64,000 nucleotides of DNA from an alpha proteobacterium SCGC AAA536-K22 (GTDB taxonomy: Bacteria; Pseudomonadota; Alphaproteobacteria; Puniceispirillales; Marisalimonadaceae), in NCBI GenBank assembly GCA_000421325.1, contig ATWQ01000008.1, positions 1 through 64,000 on the forward strand, written 5' to 3'. Within the stretch, counting starts at the first letter, position 1, and each line of letters starts with the position of its first letter. The position numbers and the translations under genes were made by a program. This document shows positions 1 through 9,752 of this stretch, one piece after another. The notes below the pieces were generated by a model, which saw nothing but the letters and a program-made list of their open reading frames with translations, had not been told where the DNA came from and did not search any database.

Positions 1-95
1 AATAAAATTTGTGGCAAACGACTTTTATAGCCATCATTTTTTATTAAATTATAGTTAAAAAAAACCAATCCACTTATTACAGCAAAAAAAGTTAC
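1..95. repeat. 95-bp perfect inverted repeat of 8649-8743 (internal part of the acyltransferase gene)
   Basis: Reverse complement of 1-95 equals 8649-8743 at every base, including homopolymer lengths; match ends at 96/8648 and is cut by the window start. Confidence 0.97.
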
Positions 96-160
96 TTTAT
101 TATTTATTGGTAAGAAATGATCTATCTAATTTAAATTTTTTTTATTCAGAAAAGAAAGAA

Positions 161-1348
161 ATGAAAAAAAATCTAAATAAATTTAAAAATGAGACTATTA
201 CTTCTCATTCAGGAAAAAATCCTAAAGAAAACTACGGAATTCCTGCCCCTCCGTTATATAGGACAAGTACAATCTTAAGTCCTAACATGAAAACTTATAG
301 AAATAAAAACAGGAAATATACGTATGGAAGGAATGGAACTCCTACTTCTGAGTCACTAACTCATTCAATTGCCAGTTTGTACAAAGCTGATGGTTGTGTT
401 CTAGCTCCTTCTGGTATGGCTGCAATAACTACTGGGTTAATGTCTATTTTAAAATCTAAAGATCATATTTTAATACCTGATTCTGTATATGGATCGACAA
501 GACGATTTGTAAAAGAAGAATTTCCAAGACTTGATATTCAGTTTGAATTTTATAATTCAAGAGATTTAAAACATTTAGAAAGCTTGATTAAAGATAATAC
601 GTCGGCCATTTATCTTGAAAGTCCAGGGACATATACATTTGAAATTATAGACATTCAAAAAGTAGTTAATATCTGTAAAAAATATAATTTAAAAACACTT
701 ATTGATAACACCTGGGCAACAGCGCTTTACTTTAATCCCCTTGAATTTGGTGTTGATATTGTCATTGAAGCTATAACTAAATATATATCAGGTCATTCTG
801 ATATTATGATGGGTGCTGTTGTTGGGAATAATGACAATTTAATTGAACTAGAACGTTGGACAAAAAACTCAGGTACTTATGTTAGTCCAGATGATGTGTA
901 CTTGTCTTTGAGAGGTCTTAGAACATTACCTATAAGATTAAGACAATCGTCAGATAATAGTTTAGCCATTGCTCAATTTTTAGAAAATAAAGATGAAGTT
1001 AAAAAAGTAATTCATCCCGCCTTACCTCAACACCCTGACCATAAAATATGGAAAAAAGATTTCAAAGGTGCATCAGGTCTTTTTGCAATTGAATTTCAAG
1101 ATAGTATAACTGAAGAGTGTGTTGATATATTAGCAAATAGTTGTGAAATTTTTGGAATTGGTGCCTCTTGGGGAGGATATTCAAGTCTTCTATCAACAAT
1201 GAATATTGCTGAAAATAGAAATTTGAATTCTAGCTACATACCGAGTGGTCAATATTTGAGAATTTATACTGGTTCAGAACACATTCAAGATTTAAAAAAT
1301 GATTTAGACTTAGGGTTCCAAAAATTAAGAGATTTTATTCAGTCTTAA
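161..1348 (+). CDS. metC: Cystathionine beta-lyase / trans-sulfuration PLP enzyme
   Basis: ORF 107-1348; PLP Cys/Met-metabolism motifs (YGRNGTPT, SGMAAITTGLM, KYISGHSDIMMG); start at 161 (MKKNLNKF) more plausible than 107. Confidence 0.85.
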   Translation: MKKNLNKFKNETITSHSGKNPKENYGIPAPPLYRTSTILSPNMKTYRNKNRKYTYGRNGTPTSESLTHSIASLYKADGCVLAPSGMAAITTGLMSILKSKDHILIPDSVYGSTRRFVKEEFPRLDIQFEFYNSRDLKHLESLIKDNTSAIYLESPGTYTFEIIDIQKVVNICKKYNLKTLIDNTWATALYFNPLEFGVDIVIEAITKYISGHSDIMMGAVVGNNDNLIELERWTKNSGTYVSPDDVYLSLRGLRTLPIRLRQSSDNSLAIAQFLENKDEVKKVIHPALPQHPDHKIWKKDFKGASGLFAIEFQDSITEECVDILANSCEIFGIGASWGGYSSLLSTMNIAENRNLNSSYIPSGQYLRIYTGSEHIQDLKNDLDLGFQKLRDFIQS

Positions 1349-1353
1349 AATTA

Positions 1354-2250
1354 TCAAATAAGCTTTTCTTCTCCTAAAACTGTTGTTCTTCTCATATCTC
1401 TGTTTTCTTTTAAATCATCATATGCTCTAGCTCTATGCATAGTTTGTCTATTATCCCAAATAATCAAGTCATTTTTAGACCATTCATGTATGTACTTAAA
1501 CTTTAATTGCGTAGCATATTCGATCAAATCATCAATAAAACACATTGAGTCGGGCCTAATCCAATTTTTTATTTTGCCTATATGACTTGATAAGAAAATT
1601 GTTTTCCTGTTAGTTACTTTATTCTTTCTAACCAGAGGCTGTTCAACAGGAGTAAAATTTTTAATTTCTTCTGATGATAATTCTTTAACCATATCAAAAC
1701 CTAATCTTTGACGTGAATATATTAGAGAATGTTCACAAATCATTGTATCAATTTTATTTTTAATTCTACTTTCCAGGTTGTCATAAGCACTTCTCATATC
1801 AGCAAATTCTGTGTTACCGCCTTCTTTAGATACATTTCTTGCTGATAAAAGAGAGTATTTTGCTGGAATTTCTTTAAATGAACTATCTGTATGCCACAAA
1901 CGATTTCCTAAGTTAAATATTCTTCTTGGATCATTTTTAGTAAAAGGTTTATTATTTTTATCAAGATTAGAAACATCGGCTAAATCTGTAGATAATCTTC
2001 TGTCTTTTGCTTTAGTTATATTAGATTTACTCCCAGACGCCTCAATTTCTCCAAAATATTTAGTGAACCTTACCTGTTCACTATCATCAATGTTTTGGTC
2101 CTTAAATACTAATACAGACAATTTATTAATTGCATTATCAATCTCTTTTACAATTTTTATATCTAAATCTTTTTTTAAGTCTACCCCATAAACAAAACCA
2201 ACAAAGTTCGGGTATTCAGTTCTTGTTTTTACATTCATAAAAATCTCCAA
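1354..2250 (-). CDS. TauD/TfdA family Fe(II)/2-oxoglutarate dioxygenase
   Basis: WHTDSSF motif and C-terminal WDNRQTMHRARAYD. Confidence 0.85.
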   Translation of the reverse strand: MEIFMNVKTRTEYPNFVGFVYGVDLKKDLDIKIVKEIDNAINKLSVLVFKDQNIDDSEQVRFTKYFGEIEASGSKSNITKAKDRRLSTDLADVSNLDKNNKPFTKNDPRRIFNLGNRLWHTDSSFKEIPAKYSLLSARNVSKEGGNTEFADMRSAYDNLESRIKNKIDTMICEHSLIYSRQRLGFDMVKELSSEEIKNFTPVEQPLVRKNKVTNRKTIFLSSHIGKIKNWIRPDSMCFIDDLIEYATQLKFKYIHEWSKNDLIIWDNRQTMHRARAYDDLKENRDMRRTTVLGEEKLI

Positions 2251-2333
2251 ATTTATTTTTTTTAATAAATTAATGGTTTTGTATATATAATTAATTATAA
2301 AATCTAAGTTGTAAAATCAAAAGAGTTAAAATT

Positions 2334-2819
2334 ATGTGTTTTGTAAAACCTAATAATTTTTTATTAATAGTTACCTTATTATTTTTTAATTTTAGTATTA
2401 AGGTGTTTGCCGTTGAAAAATTAGATGGAGCTTGGTTTGAATGTGAATTCTCTGGCAAAACAAGTCAGCCAACAGATAATTGTGAAATGTTAGATAATGA
2501 TGGTTTTATTTTTTCAAATAATATTGCTGCACATATTTCTGTAATTGATAGCCAGGAAACAAATTGTAAAAAAAATAAAATTGGTCAATGTTTTCAGAGT
2601 AATATAAGCTTTATTACTGTTAGGAAAGGTAGAAAAGATAAGGTAAAATTTGAAGATAGTAAGTTAATATTAACCTTTTTAGGTTGCGGCCAAGTTTTTT
2701 ATCTAACAAGTAAAGTTGACTATATTCAAGCTAAACCTGATGCTAAAAAGTGCTTTTGGGCTGGTAAGAAAATTTTTTATTTAAAAAAATATAATGGTAA
2801 ATTAATATTTAAAAAATAA
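2334..2819 (+). CDS. Hypothetical secreted Cys-containing protein
   Basis: ORF with N-terminal signal-peptide-like hydrophobic segment and several Cys. Confidence 0.6.
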   Translation: MCFVKPNNFLLIVTLLFFNFSIKVFAVEKLDGAWFECEFSGKTSQPTDNCEMLDNDGFIFSNNIAAHISVIDSQETNCKKNKIGQCFQSNISFITVRKGRKDKVKFEDSKLILTFLGCGQVFYLTSKVDYIQAKPDAKKCFWAGKKIFYLKKYNGKLIFKK

Positions 2820-2832
2820 TTATTGGAAAATT

Positions 2833-3312
2833 ATGTACATATTAAGACAGACTAACCTACTTAAATTTGGGTTGATAACAATTGGATTAATAATAGCCTT
2901 ATTTTGTTTCTACGTTATTGTCGGTTTTTTAGGTATACAATATATAATGGAGCCATATCAGTATGGAACTTTTTTTGCATGGGTAATTATTTTATTTGGA
3001 ATCTTTTATAGGTTTACATTTTTACTGTTAACCATTGGTGTTTTTTTTGGTGTAATTAATGTATTAGAATGGCATCTGATATTTGCTATTTTATTTACTT
3101 TACCAAGTCTTATCTTTATTTTTCCTAAACAAATTCTTAACTTCAAAATGCGTTCAAGAAAAACTAAAGAACATAATAACAACGATTTTAATGAATATTC
3201 TAACACTACCAACAAACAAACTATGAATAGATTTAAAACGAAATCCCAAAACAATGAAGTTATAGACGGAGATTATGAAGTAATTAACGAAAATAAAAAA
3301 AATAAGCCTTAA
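2833..3312 (+). CDS. Hypothetical membrane protein
   Basis: Hydrophobic segments followed by polar C-terminus. Confidence 0.6.
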   Translation: MYILRQTNLLKFGLITIGLIIALFCFYVIVGFLGIQYIMEPYQYGTFFAWVIILFGIFYRFTFLLLTIGVFFGVINVLEWHLIFAILFTLPSLIFIFPKQILNFKMRSRKTKEHNNNDFNEYSNTTNKQTMNRFKTKSQNNEVIDGDYEVINENKKNKP

Positions 3313-3872
3313 TTTTTTAATTTTAGATAATATGATTTTTCCGTTTCCAAATCATAAACCGCCATTCCTCCACTTGATAATGACATCCCAGTAAAGGCTT
3401 GAATTACTACATAATGAGTAACCATCAAATAGGTGCCCTTTAATACTTTGAGACTACTAATTAATTTCCTAAGTTCAGCTAATGTTTCCTCTCTATCAAC
3501 ATGTCCTTGATAAAAAGAATTAAGACCTTTATGAGTAAAAAATTTACCCATGTTTAAGAATGATGCAGTGTCTTTACATCTACACCAAAAACTTGAAAAT
3601 ATTTTGGTGAATTTTATTTCATTTTTTTTAATATTTTTTCCTATCATTTGACTTTGTCTAATCCCATTAGAATCAAGATTTCTTTGAGTAGCACAATCAT
3701 CGATTATAAAATTATAAGGATCTCCATTGCCCGGTGCTAGAGCATGTCTCATAAAAATTACTTTGTTATCACTGATATTTTTAAAATTTTGTAATAAAAC
3801 ATAATTTTCATTTGCAAAAGTATCAGTTACTACAAAAATGTAAAAAAAGAATATAAGAATTAATCTCTTCAT
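3309..3872 (-). CDS. Histidine phosphatase family protein with signal peptide
   Basis: FMRHALAPGNGDP and MVTHYVVIQAFTG motifs. Confidence 0.75.
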   Translation of the reverse strand: MKRLILIFFFYIFVVTDTFANENYVLLQNFKNISDNKVIFMRHALAPGNGDPYNFIIDDCATQRNLDSNGIRQSQMIGKNIKKNEIKFTKIFSSFWCRCKDTASFLNMGKFFTHKGLNSFYQGHVDREETLAELRKLISSLKVLKGTYLMVTHYVVIQAFTGMSLSSGGMAVYDLETEKSYYLKLKN

Positions 3873-3912
3873 TAGTTTGAAATATATAGCATTTTAAAAC
3901 CTGCATAATTAT

Positions 3913-4797
3913 TTAAGATTTTTTTTGAGCTTCTCTTCTTATTATCATTAAAGAAGAAAAAATTATTATTAAAGTTCCAATATAAAATGTTGAAGTCAAT
4001 GATTCATTAAATAAATAAACACCTACCCAAATTCCAATAGGAACTGATATATATCTAAGGGGGGCCAAAAGGCTTGCTGGCGCCAACTTTAAACTATAAG
4101 CTAAACAAATTTGTTGAAGGCTTGAAACTAATCCAACAACAATCAAAATAATGAAAACTTGGTCATAATCAGGCCATTCAGTTTTAATTAACATACATAT
4201 AATTAAAAAGACTATGGCTCCAAATATATTATACCATAAAGAGGTAGTTGCCGGATGATCTGTTTTACCGAGTCTCCTAACAGAAAGTGTCATAAGTGCT
4301 CCAAAAAAAGGTGACAAAAAACCCAATAAAACACCAAAGTTAAACCAATTTTCCTTTAAAGGGTCAAGTATTAGCAAAACACCTAAAAATCCAATTAATG
4401 CTATAATTCGTCTAAACCATCCAACCAATTCTTTTATAACAATAGGTGCAAGTAGAGTTATGAATATAGGCATTGTCTGAAATAGAGTTGTCATAAGACT
4501 AAGATCTATAAATTGAAGAGCTGCAAATAAGCATCCAAAAGAGCCTAAGCCCGTTATAGTCCTAATAGCAAGTCCCGACTTAGATTCTATTAGGAAAGCA
4601 TTTGACTTACGTTGATAAAATGCAGTTATTATTAGTAAAGGGATACAAAATAAATATCTAAAAAATAAAACTATAAAAACTGACAAATCACCTGCTATTA
4701 GTTTTACTAAGCTTGCTATGGTTATGGTACATATAACTTCAATTATTGAGAAGGAAACTCCAAGAGGAATATTTGAATTATTGTTTATTAATAACAT
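3913..4797 (-). CDS. EamA/DMT family transporter
   Basis: About ten hydrophobic segments with EamA-type repeats. Confidence 0.85.
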   Translation of the reverse strand: MLLINNNSNIPLGVSFSIIEVICTITIASLVKLIAGDLSVFIVLFFRYLFCIPLLIITAFYQRKSNAFLIESKSGLAIRTITGLGSFGCLFAALQFIDLSLMTTLFQTMPIFITLLAPIVIKELVGWFRRIIALIGFLGVLLILDPLKENWFNFGVLLGFLSPFFGALMTLSVRRLGKTDHPATTSLWYNIFGAIVFLIICMLIKTEWPDYDQVFIILIVVGLVSSLQQICLAYSLKLAPASLLAPLRYISVPIGIWVGVYLFNESLTSTFYIGTLIIIFSSLMIIRREAQKKS

Positions 4798-4812
4798 TTA
4801 TGATTTATATTT

Positions 4813-4897
4813 TAAACCTTTCATCACGTATCTAATTAACAGGCCAATGGGTTCTGAAAACACAACCCTCCGCCTCCCATAGTGAATGAAAGGTTTA
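4813..4897 (-). promoter_or_regulatory. Candidate structured leader upstream of the EamA transporter (overlaps a 35-aa ORF at 4798-4905, minus)
   Basis: TAAACCTTTCAT-T-CAC pairs with GTG-ATGAAAGGTTTA (4813-4827 with 4882-4897); nested GGGTT/AACCC and AGGC/GCCT. Confidence 0.45.
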
Positions 4898-5039
4898 GTG
4901 AGCATTATAATTATTGACTTTTTTCTCCTGAATACATGACTAGTTTTTTTATTATCAAATTTTAATATTTACAAATAGTAAGTCAAGTGCTATAGTATAA
5001 ACTGAAAAACCAAACTTGTCACTAGCTAAAATAGACAAC

Positions 5040-5187
5040 TATATATCATCTTTTTTAGCAAATTATTTTTTTGATTTTTTTAATTATTTAAGTTTACAAC
5101 TTCATATTATAAAACTGATACATCATTTTTTTAACTTTTACTTTATGCATGGAGGTTAAATGATGAAGAACAATTCTAAATTATTCT
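5040..5187 (+). pseudogene. Decayed remnant of an acyltransferase_3 (OafA-like) gene
   Basis: Translation YKTDTSFF*LLLYAWRLNDEEQF*I aligns with YGTDTSFLKPLLHTWSLGVEEQFYI of the intact gene at 7590-9626; clear nucleotide similarity about 5108-5175 vs 7968-8035. Confidence 0.8.
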
Positions 5188-5237
5188 TATTGCTTTGAAA
5201 GTTAGTTTGTAACAATATTTTAAAAATAACTACTATA

Positions 5238-5901
5238 ATGATATATATGTATGACGTAGAAAAAAAATTGTTTGATGTACTTCCTGGAACCGAATATCAA
5301 GAGATAAACAATCCTCTTGATAGAAAACTTCTAATAACAGAAATAAACAAATCCGGTTTAGAAGATATGTTTGAATATTCGAGCCAAGAAATATTTTATC
5401 GAAATTTAAATATGTCTCCTCACAAAAATATTAAGGATACGGCAAATTATCTGAACGAGCTTATAAGAAGAAAAAAAGAAGGTTACTCCGGAGGACTGGC
5501 AAATTATTGGTTTATAAGACTTAAATCTTCGAATAAGGTTATAGGAACCTTTGGATTTGTTGGGTTTAACAGAAGAGAAAATTGTGTTGAAATTGGTAAA
5601 GGGTTATCACCCTCTGTATGGGGTAAGGGATTTGTTTATGAACTTCTTGGTATTATGATGACCTACGCTTTCAATGTTTTAGATCTAAGCTATATGTTCT
5701 CATTCACTCAAATAGGCAACGTCGCCAATATAAAATCTATGGAAAGGGGAGGTTTTAAGATTAACAAGTTTATAAAAGATTATGAGGATGGTATTGGAAA
5801 AAAAAAGTGATTCTTTCAAAATGATTGCGACAAAAGAAACAGCAAATCCTGAAAGTTGCTTTGAAAGGTCGAGGCAAAAATATAGAGAGTTTGGTATTTA
5901 A
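5238..5901 (+). pseudogene. GNAT family N-acetyltransferase, apparently frameshifted in an A9 run near 5798-5806
   Basis: GNAT-like VWGKGFVYELL and GNVANIKSMERGGF; removing one A continues the frame to SDSFKMIATKETANPESCFERSRQKYREFGI* at 5901. Confidence 0.6.
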
Positions 5902-6537
5902 GTACGTTGAATTTTGGATTGATTTATGAAGAGATTAATTTTTTAAAACAAGGTAATTAATCACATTTAAGGAAAACGCATTATTCCACATTTCAGGTTG
6001 AAAATATAGCATAAAAAGTAAACTGACTGCGGTATGTCCCACCGATAATGATTATTTGTTAATGATCATTTTGAAAAAAACTATTCTAGACTTGAGCATT
6101 CAATACAAATAACTGAACAAACAATATCAAATAAAATCGGAATAAAACTTAGGTTCAACAGTTATTCGCGCAGAATTACTAACAAGATTTCTTTAAATAA
6201 ATTTGCAGACATAATCTGCTTCACGTATTTAACATCTTTCACAAGTTTTGTTTTTAGTAATTCTAATCTCATTTTCCAAGCTAATAGAGGTTTGGTAAGT
6301 AAATCTTCTTCTTTTCTTCATCCTACAAAGATATTTATACATCCTATCAATGAATAAACCACCATATTCAAAATTAAATATCATCTGTCTAAATATTACG
6401 TAATTTTTCTAAAATATATCTAATATGGTCTCTAGAGATTTCGTTAGTTCATTTTGAGTGCATTGACCTGAACAACTATATTTGTTGTAAGTAAAATATG
6501 ACTTTGATTTAAGATTTCATCATCATTGATTTTATTA

Positions 6538-6614
6538 TGGTCGGGCCAGCGGGATTTGAACCCACGACCTTCCGTCCCCCAGACGGACGCGCTACCAAGC
6601 TGCGCTATGGCCCG
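6538..6614 (-). tRNA. tRNA-Pro (anticodon GGG), CCA encoded
   Basis: Cloverleaf by eye: acceptor CGGGCCA/TGGCCCG, anticodon arm TCCGT-CTGGGGG-ACGGA, T-arm GTGGGTTCAAATCCCGC. Confidence 0.95.
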
Positions 6615-6665
6615 AATTATAAGTGATAATAACAAAGTATATTGAAAACTTTATATATAAAATCT

Positions 6666-7115
6666 TTATTTAGTTTTACCAAAAGATTCTTGTGGAACAC
6701 CACGATTTAAAGAAAAGTGAGTATGTATACCCTTCCAACTATTATCTAAATTAGACCTCTTTAAAACAACTGTCGCCCTTCCGTTTCTTTTAAAAGAATT
6801 ACCATTTTTGTTATACCCTGTAGAGTTCCAGAATAAAATAGAGTTTGCAAGCAATCTATCTGGAGAAATTTGAACAAAAAGTGTGTTAGTTACGAATTTA
6901 AAATTATTAATGGTTGGCCAAATATTTTTCCATTGGTCAGAATACAGTTTGTCTATACCTTCTACAACATTCATCCAAGTACCGAAACTAACAACATCAT
7001 TTTCAAAAAGTTTTTTAGCTGATTCAAAGTCTTTGTTTTGAACTTGTTTTTCCCAAACTAAAAACCATAATCCAATAGAAATATGATCTGTATTATTTGT
7101 ATCAAATTTATACAT
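6666..7115 (-). CDS. SnoaL/NTF2-like protein
   Basis: WxxxWPTINNFKFVTNTLFVQISPDRLLANSILFWNSTG pattern typical of SnoaL-like proteins. Confidence 0.6.
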   Translation of the reverse strand: MYKFDTNNTDHISIGLWFLVWEKQVQNKDFESAKKLFENDVVSFGTWMNVVEGIDKLYSDQWKNIWPTINNFKFVTNTLFVQISPDRLLANSILFWNSTGYNKNGNSFKRNGRATVVLKRSNLDNSWKGIHTHFSLNRGVPQESFGKTK

Positions 7116-7217
7116 TAATAAGATATATCACCTAATGCATATTTATTATAAGAAATTTTATTTGGATTAACAAGACAGGTCAAATTATTTAACAAGGCAT
7201 TATAGACCTGTTACACC

Positions 7218-7319
7218 CTATGCCTTACGTCTTTCAACCATCTTGTTTGTTTTGATCTTTTTGACCATCTTAGTTTTCTTTTTCTTTGGTTTCATAGAAC
7301 CATAGCATTTACCATACAT
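7218..7319 (-). CDS. 33-aa Lys-rich microprotein MYGKCYGSMKPKKKKTKMVKKIKTNKMVERRKA
   Basis: ATG preceded by strong Shine-Dalgarno AAAGGAG; below the size cut-off of the ORF track. Confidence 0.55.
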   Translation of the reverse strand: MYGKCYGSMKPKKKKTKMVKKIKTNKMVERRKA

Positions 7320-7589
7320 AGGCTTTCTCCTTTGTTAACATTTCCATTAAAGTCATGCCGCTTCTTTCTTGAAGCTATTCAACTACAAAATCAAACATAA
7401 TAAATATAATTCTTGCGTAAATTTATAGAATATGGTTTGTTTTTTCCTTTGTAAGTATTTTTTATTACTTCTTATAAACTATGCTAATTGTCTATAACTT
7501 AATTTATTTAAACAAAAATCTAATTAATAATTAAAGCTGTTTGAAATATTGATAAATATTTATATTGAAGATGATTTTGGTATTGTGTT

Positions 7590-9626
7590 TTGAATTATAG
7601 AGCTGAAATAGATGGCTTAAGAGCAATAGCCGTTGTATCCGTTATCTTATATCACGCACAGATAGTTATCTTTGGTAGAGATTGGTTTGAAGGTGGCTTT
7701 ATCGGTGTTGATATCTTTTTTGTTATCAGTGGCTATCTCATAACTCGAATAATTTTAACTGAACTTGAAGAAACTAATTCATTTAGCTTCATAAAATTCT
7801 ATGAACGAAGAGCACGTAGGATACTTCCTATGCTGTTCCTTGTCATTGTCGTGTGTATTCCATTTGCTTGGCAAAAACTCCTACCATTGGATTTGGTTGA
7901 TTTTGCTAAAAGTGCTTTATCCGCAATAGGGTTTGGCTCAAACTTTTTTTTTTACCTTTCAACTACAAATTATGGAACTGATACATCATTTCTTAAACCT
8001 TTACTTCATACATGGAGTTTAGGTGTTGAGGAGCAATTTTATATCTTTTTCCCTATATTTACCCTTTTAATTTGGAAGTTTGCTCGTAAATCTTTTCTAA
8101 CTCTTCTCATTGGAATGCTACTTATGAGCATTCAATTCGCCGATGTTATGGAAGGAACGAATTCAGATTTTAACTTCTTTTTGCCGTTCTCGCGTTTTTG
8201 GGAATTGTTTATTGGCTCTGCCTTAGCGTTGATTGAATTAAAATATGGGCGAACAAAAAATGTAATATTAACACAAACTTTACCAATTTTGGGTTTGTTT
8301 TTAGTCGTACACAGCATCACTTTCTTTAACGAAAGCACGCCTCATCCAAGTTTCCAAACATTGATGCCAATAGTCGGAGTTGCTTTGGTAATAATGTTTT
8401 GTTCAACTGAAGACTTTGTAGGAAAAGTGCTTTCGTTGAAGCCAATTGTTGGTGTTGGACTAATTAGTTATTCACTATACCTTTGGCATTTCCCGATATT
8501 TGCTTTTGGTAGAATTGGCTCATTCAACCCTTCTGCTTACGACAAGTTAGAATGGATAGCATTAGCCTTTTTGCTCTCAATAATATCTTACTATTTGATT
8601 GAGAGGCCATTTAGGAAAAAATATTTAATTACCACAAAAATTGTTTATGTAACTTTTTTTGCTGTAATAAGTGGATTGGTTTTTTTTAACTATAATTTAA
8701 TAAAAAATGATGGCTATAAAAGTCGTTTGCCACAAATTTTATTGAAGCAAAATTTAGATGAGGCTGTTTGGGATAACTTCAAGCAAAACGGCAAACCATG
8801 TTATCAAAGGAAATCAGATTTTTGTAAAATTGAGAATGATATTTCTTTAACAACAGTTTATTCCTTATCCGACAGTCACTTCTCAGCTATGTCACCTCAA
8901 CTAGTTAAGTTTTTGGGTAAGCAGTTTAATTATACTGAAGCCAATATAGGAAGCTGCCCATTTGTATTGGGAGTTAACAAATATAACCTAGGTGGAAAAC
9001 ATGCTCACTGCACTAACGAATTTCAAAATTTGAGATATTCACTCATTAATCATAAACCATCAATTATTTTAATTGGCGGACGTTTTCCATTATACTTAAA
9101 CTCAATGAAATTTGACAATAAAGAAGGTGGCGTAGAAGGGGGCAAAACGGGACCATTCAAAGCAATTGATGGCTCTACTTTTGAAGATGCCTTTAAAAAA
9201 ACTATAGATAAATTAACTAAGGACGGTCACCAAATTATTTTTGTCTATCCAATACCAGAAGTAGGAGTACATGTTCCTAAACACCTCTTCCAAAAAATTC
9301 AGAAAATTAAGGAAATCAAAAACTTAGAAGTAATAAACCAGTTAATATCTCTTAATCCTCTTACAACAAGTTATAAGGTTTATTCTGACCGTACTAAAAG
9401 TACATTTGAATTATTTGATTCAATTAAATTTACGAATGTTCATCGAGTTTATCCACACAAATTATTTTGTGACATACAGATTAAAAATAGATGTGTAACT
9501 TATAATAAGGATGAAGTTTTTTACGCTGACGATGATCATCCCAGTGATGCAGGTGCTGAAATGGTTGTAAATAAAATAATGCACAAAATTTTTGCAGCTG
9601 AAGAAAATATTAGGAAAATAAAATAA
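7590..9626 (+). CDS. Acyltransferase family 3 (OafA/YrhL-like) with C-terminal SGNH domain
   Basis: RAEIDGLRAIAVVSVILYHA, GVDIFFVISGYLIT, HTWSLGVEEQFYI; C-terminal SDSHFSAM and DDDHPSDAGAEM; TTG start. Confidence 0.93.
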   Translation: MNYRAEIDGLRAIAVVSVILYHAQIVIFGRDWFEGGFIGVDIFFVISGYLITRIILTELEETNSFSFIKFYERRARRILPMLFLVIVVCIPFAWQKLLPLDLVDFAKSALSAIGFGSNFFFYLSTTNYGTDTSFLKPLLHTWSLGVEEQFYIFFPIFTLLIWKFARKSFLTLLIGMLLMSIQFADVMEGTNSDFNFFLPFSRFWELFIGSALALIELKYGRTKNVILTQTLPILGLFLVVHSITFFNESTPHPSFQTLMPIVGVALVIMFCSTEDFVGKVLSLKPIVGVGLISYSLYLWHFPIFAFGRIGSFNPSAYDKLEWIALAFLLSIISYYLIERPFRKKYLITTKIVYVTFFAVISGLVFFNYNLIKNDGYKSRLPQILLKQNLDEAVWDNFKQNGKPCYQRKSDFCKIENDISLTTVYSLSDSHFSAMSPQLVKFLGKQFNYTEANIGSCPFVLGVNKYNLGGKHAHCTNEFQNLRYSLINHKPSIILIGGRFPLYLNSMKFDNKEGGVEGGKTGPFKAIDGSTFEDAFKKTIDKLTKDGHQIIFVYPIPEVGVHVPKHLFQKIQKIKEIKNLEVINQLISLNPLTTSYKVYSDRTKSTFELFDSIKFTNVHRVYPHKLFCDIQIKNRCVTYNKDEVFYADDDHPSDAGAEMVVNKIMHKIFAAEENIRKIK

Positions 9627-9730
9627 AGGTAATTTAAAATAAAAAAGACACTTTTTAGACAATAACCATAAGACACAAGGCTAAAAACTGTGAACCCCTT
9701 GCTCTATCCCTGTCAGCCCTAGTAAATTTT

Positions 9731-9752
9731 ACAAGACACTTACAAGACACTT
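9731..9752. repeat. Tandem 11-bp direct repeat ACAAGACACTT x2
   Basis: acaagacactt at 9731-9741 and 9742-9752; related aagacactttt near 9645. Confidence 0.85.

Noticed and set aside
1811-2191. 126-aa plus-strand ORF antisense to the TauD-like gene
   Set aside because: Entirely antisense to a well-supported dioxygenase; low-complexity AT-driven ORF. The same applies to other antisense ORFs (e.g. 36961-37320, 47910-48221, 61112-61426).
6444-6635. 63-aa minus-strand ORF (AIAQLGSASVWGTEGRGFKSRWPDH)
   Set aside because: It is the translation of the tRNA-Pro(GGG) gene at 6538-6614, a common spurious ORF.
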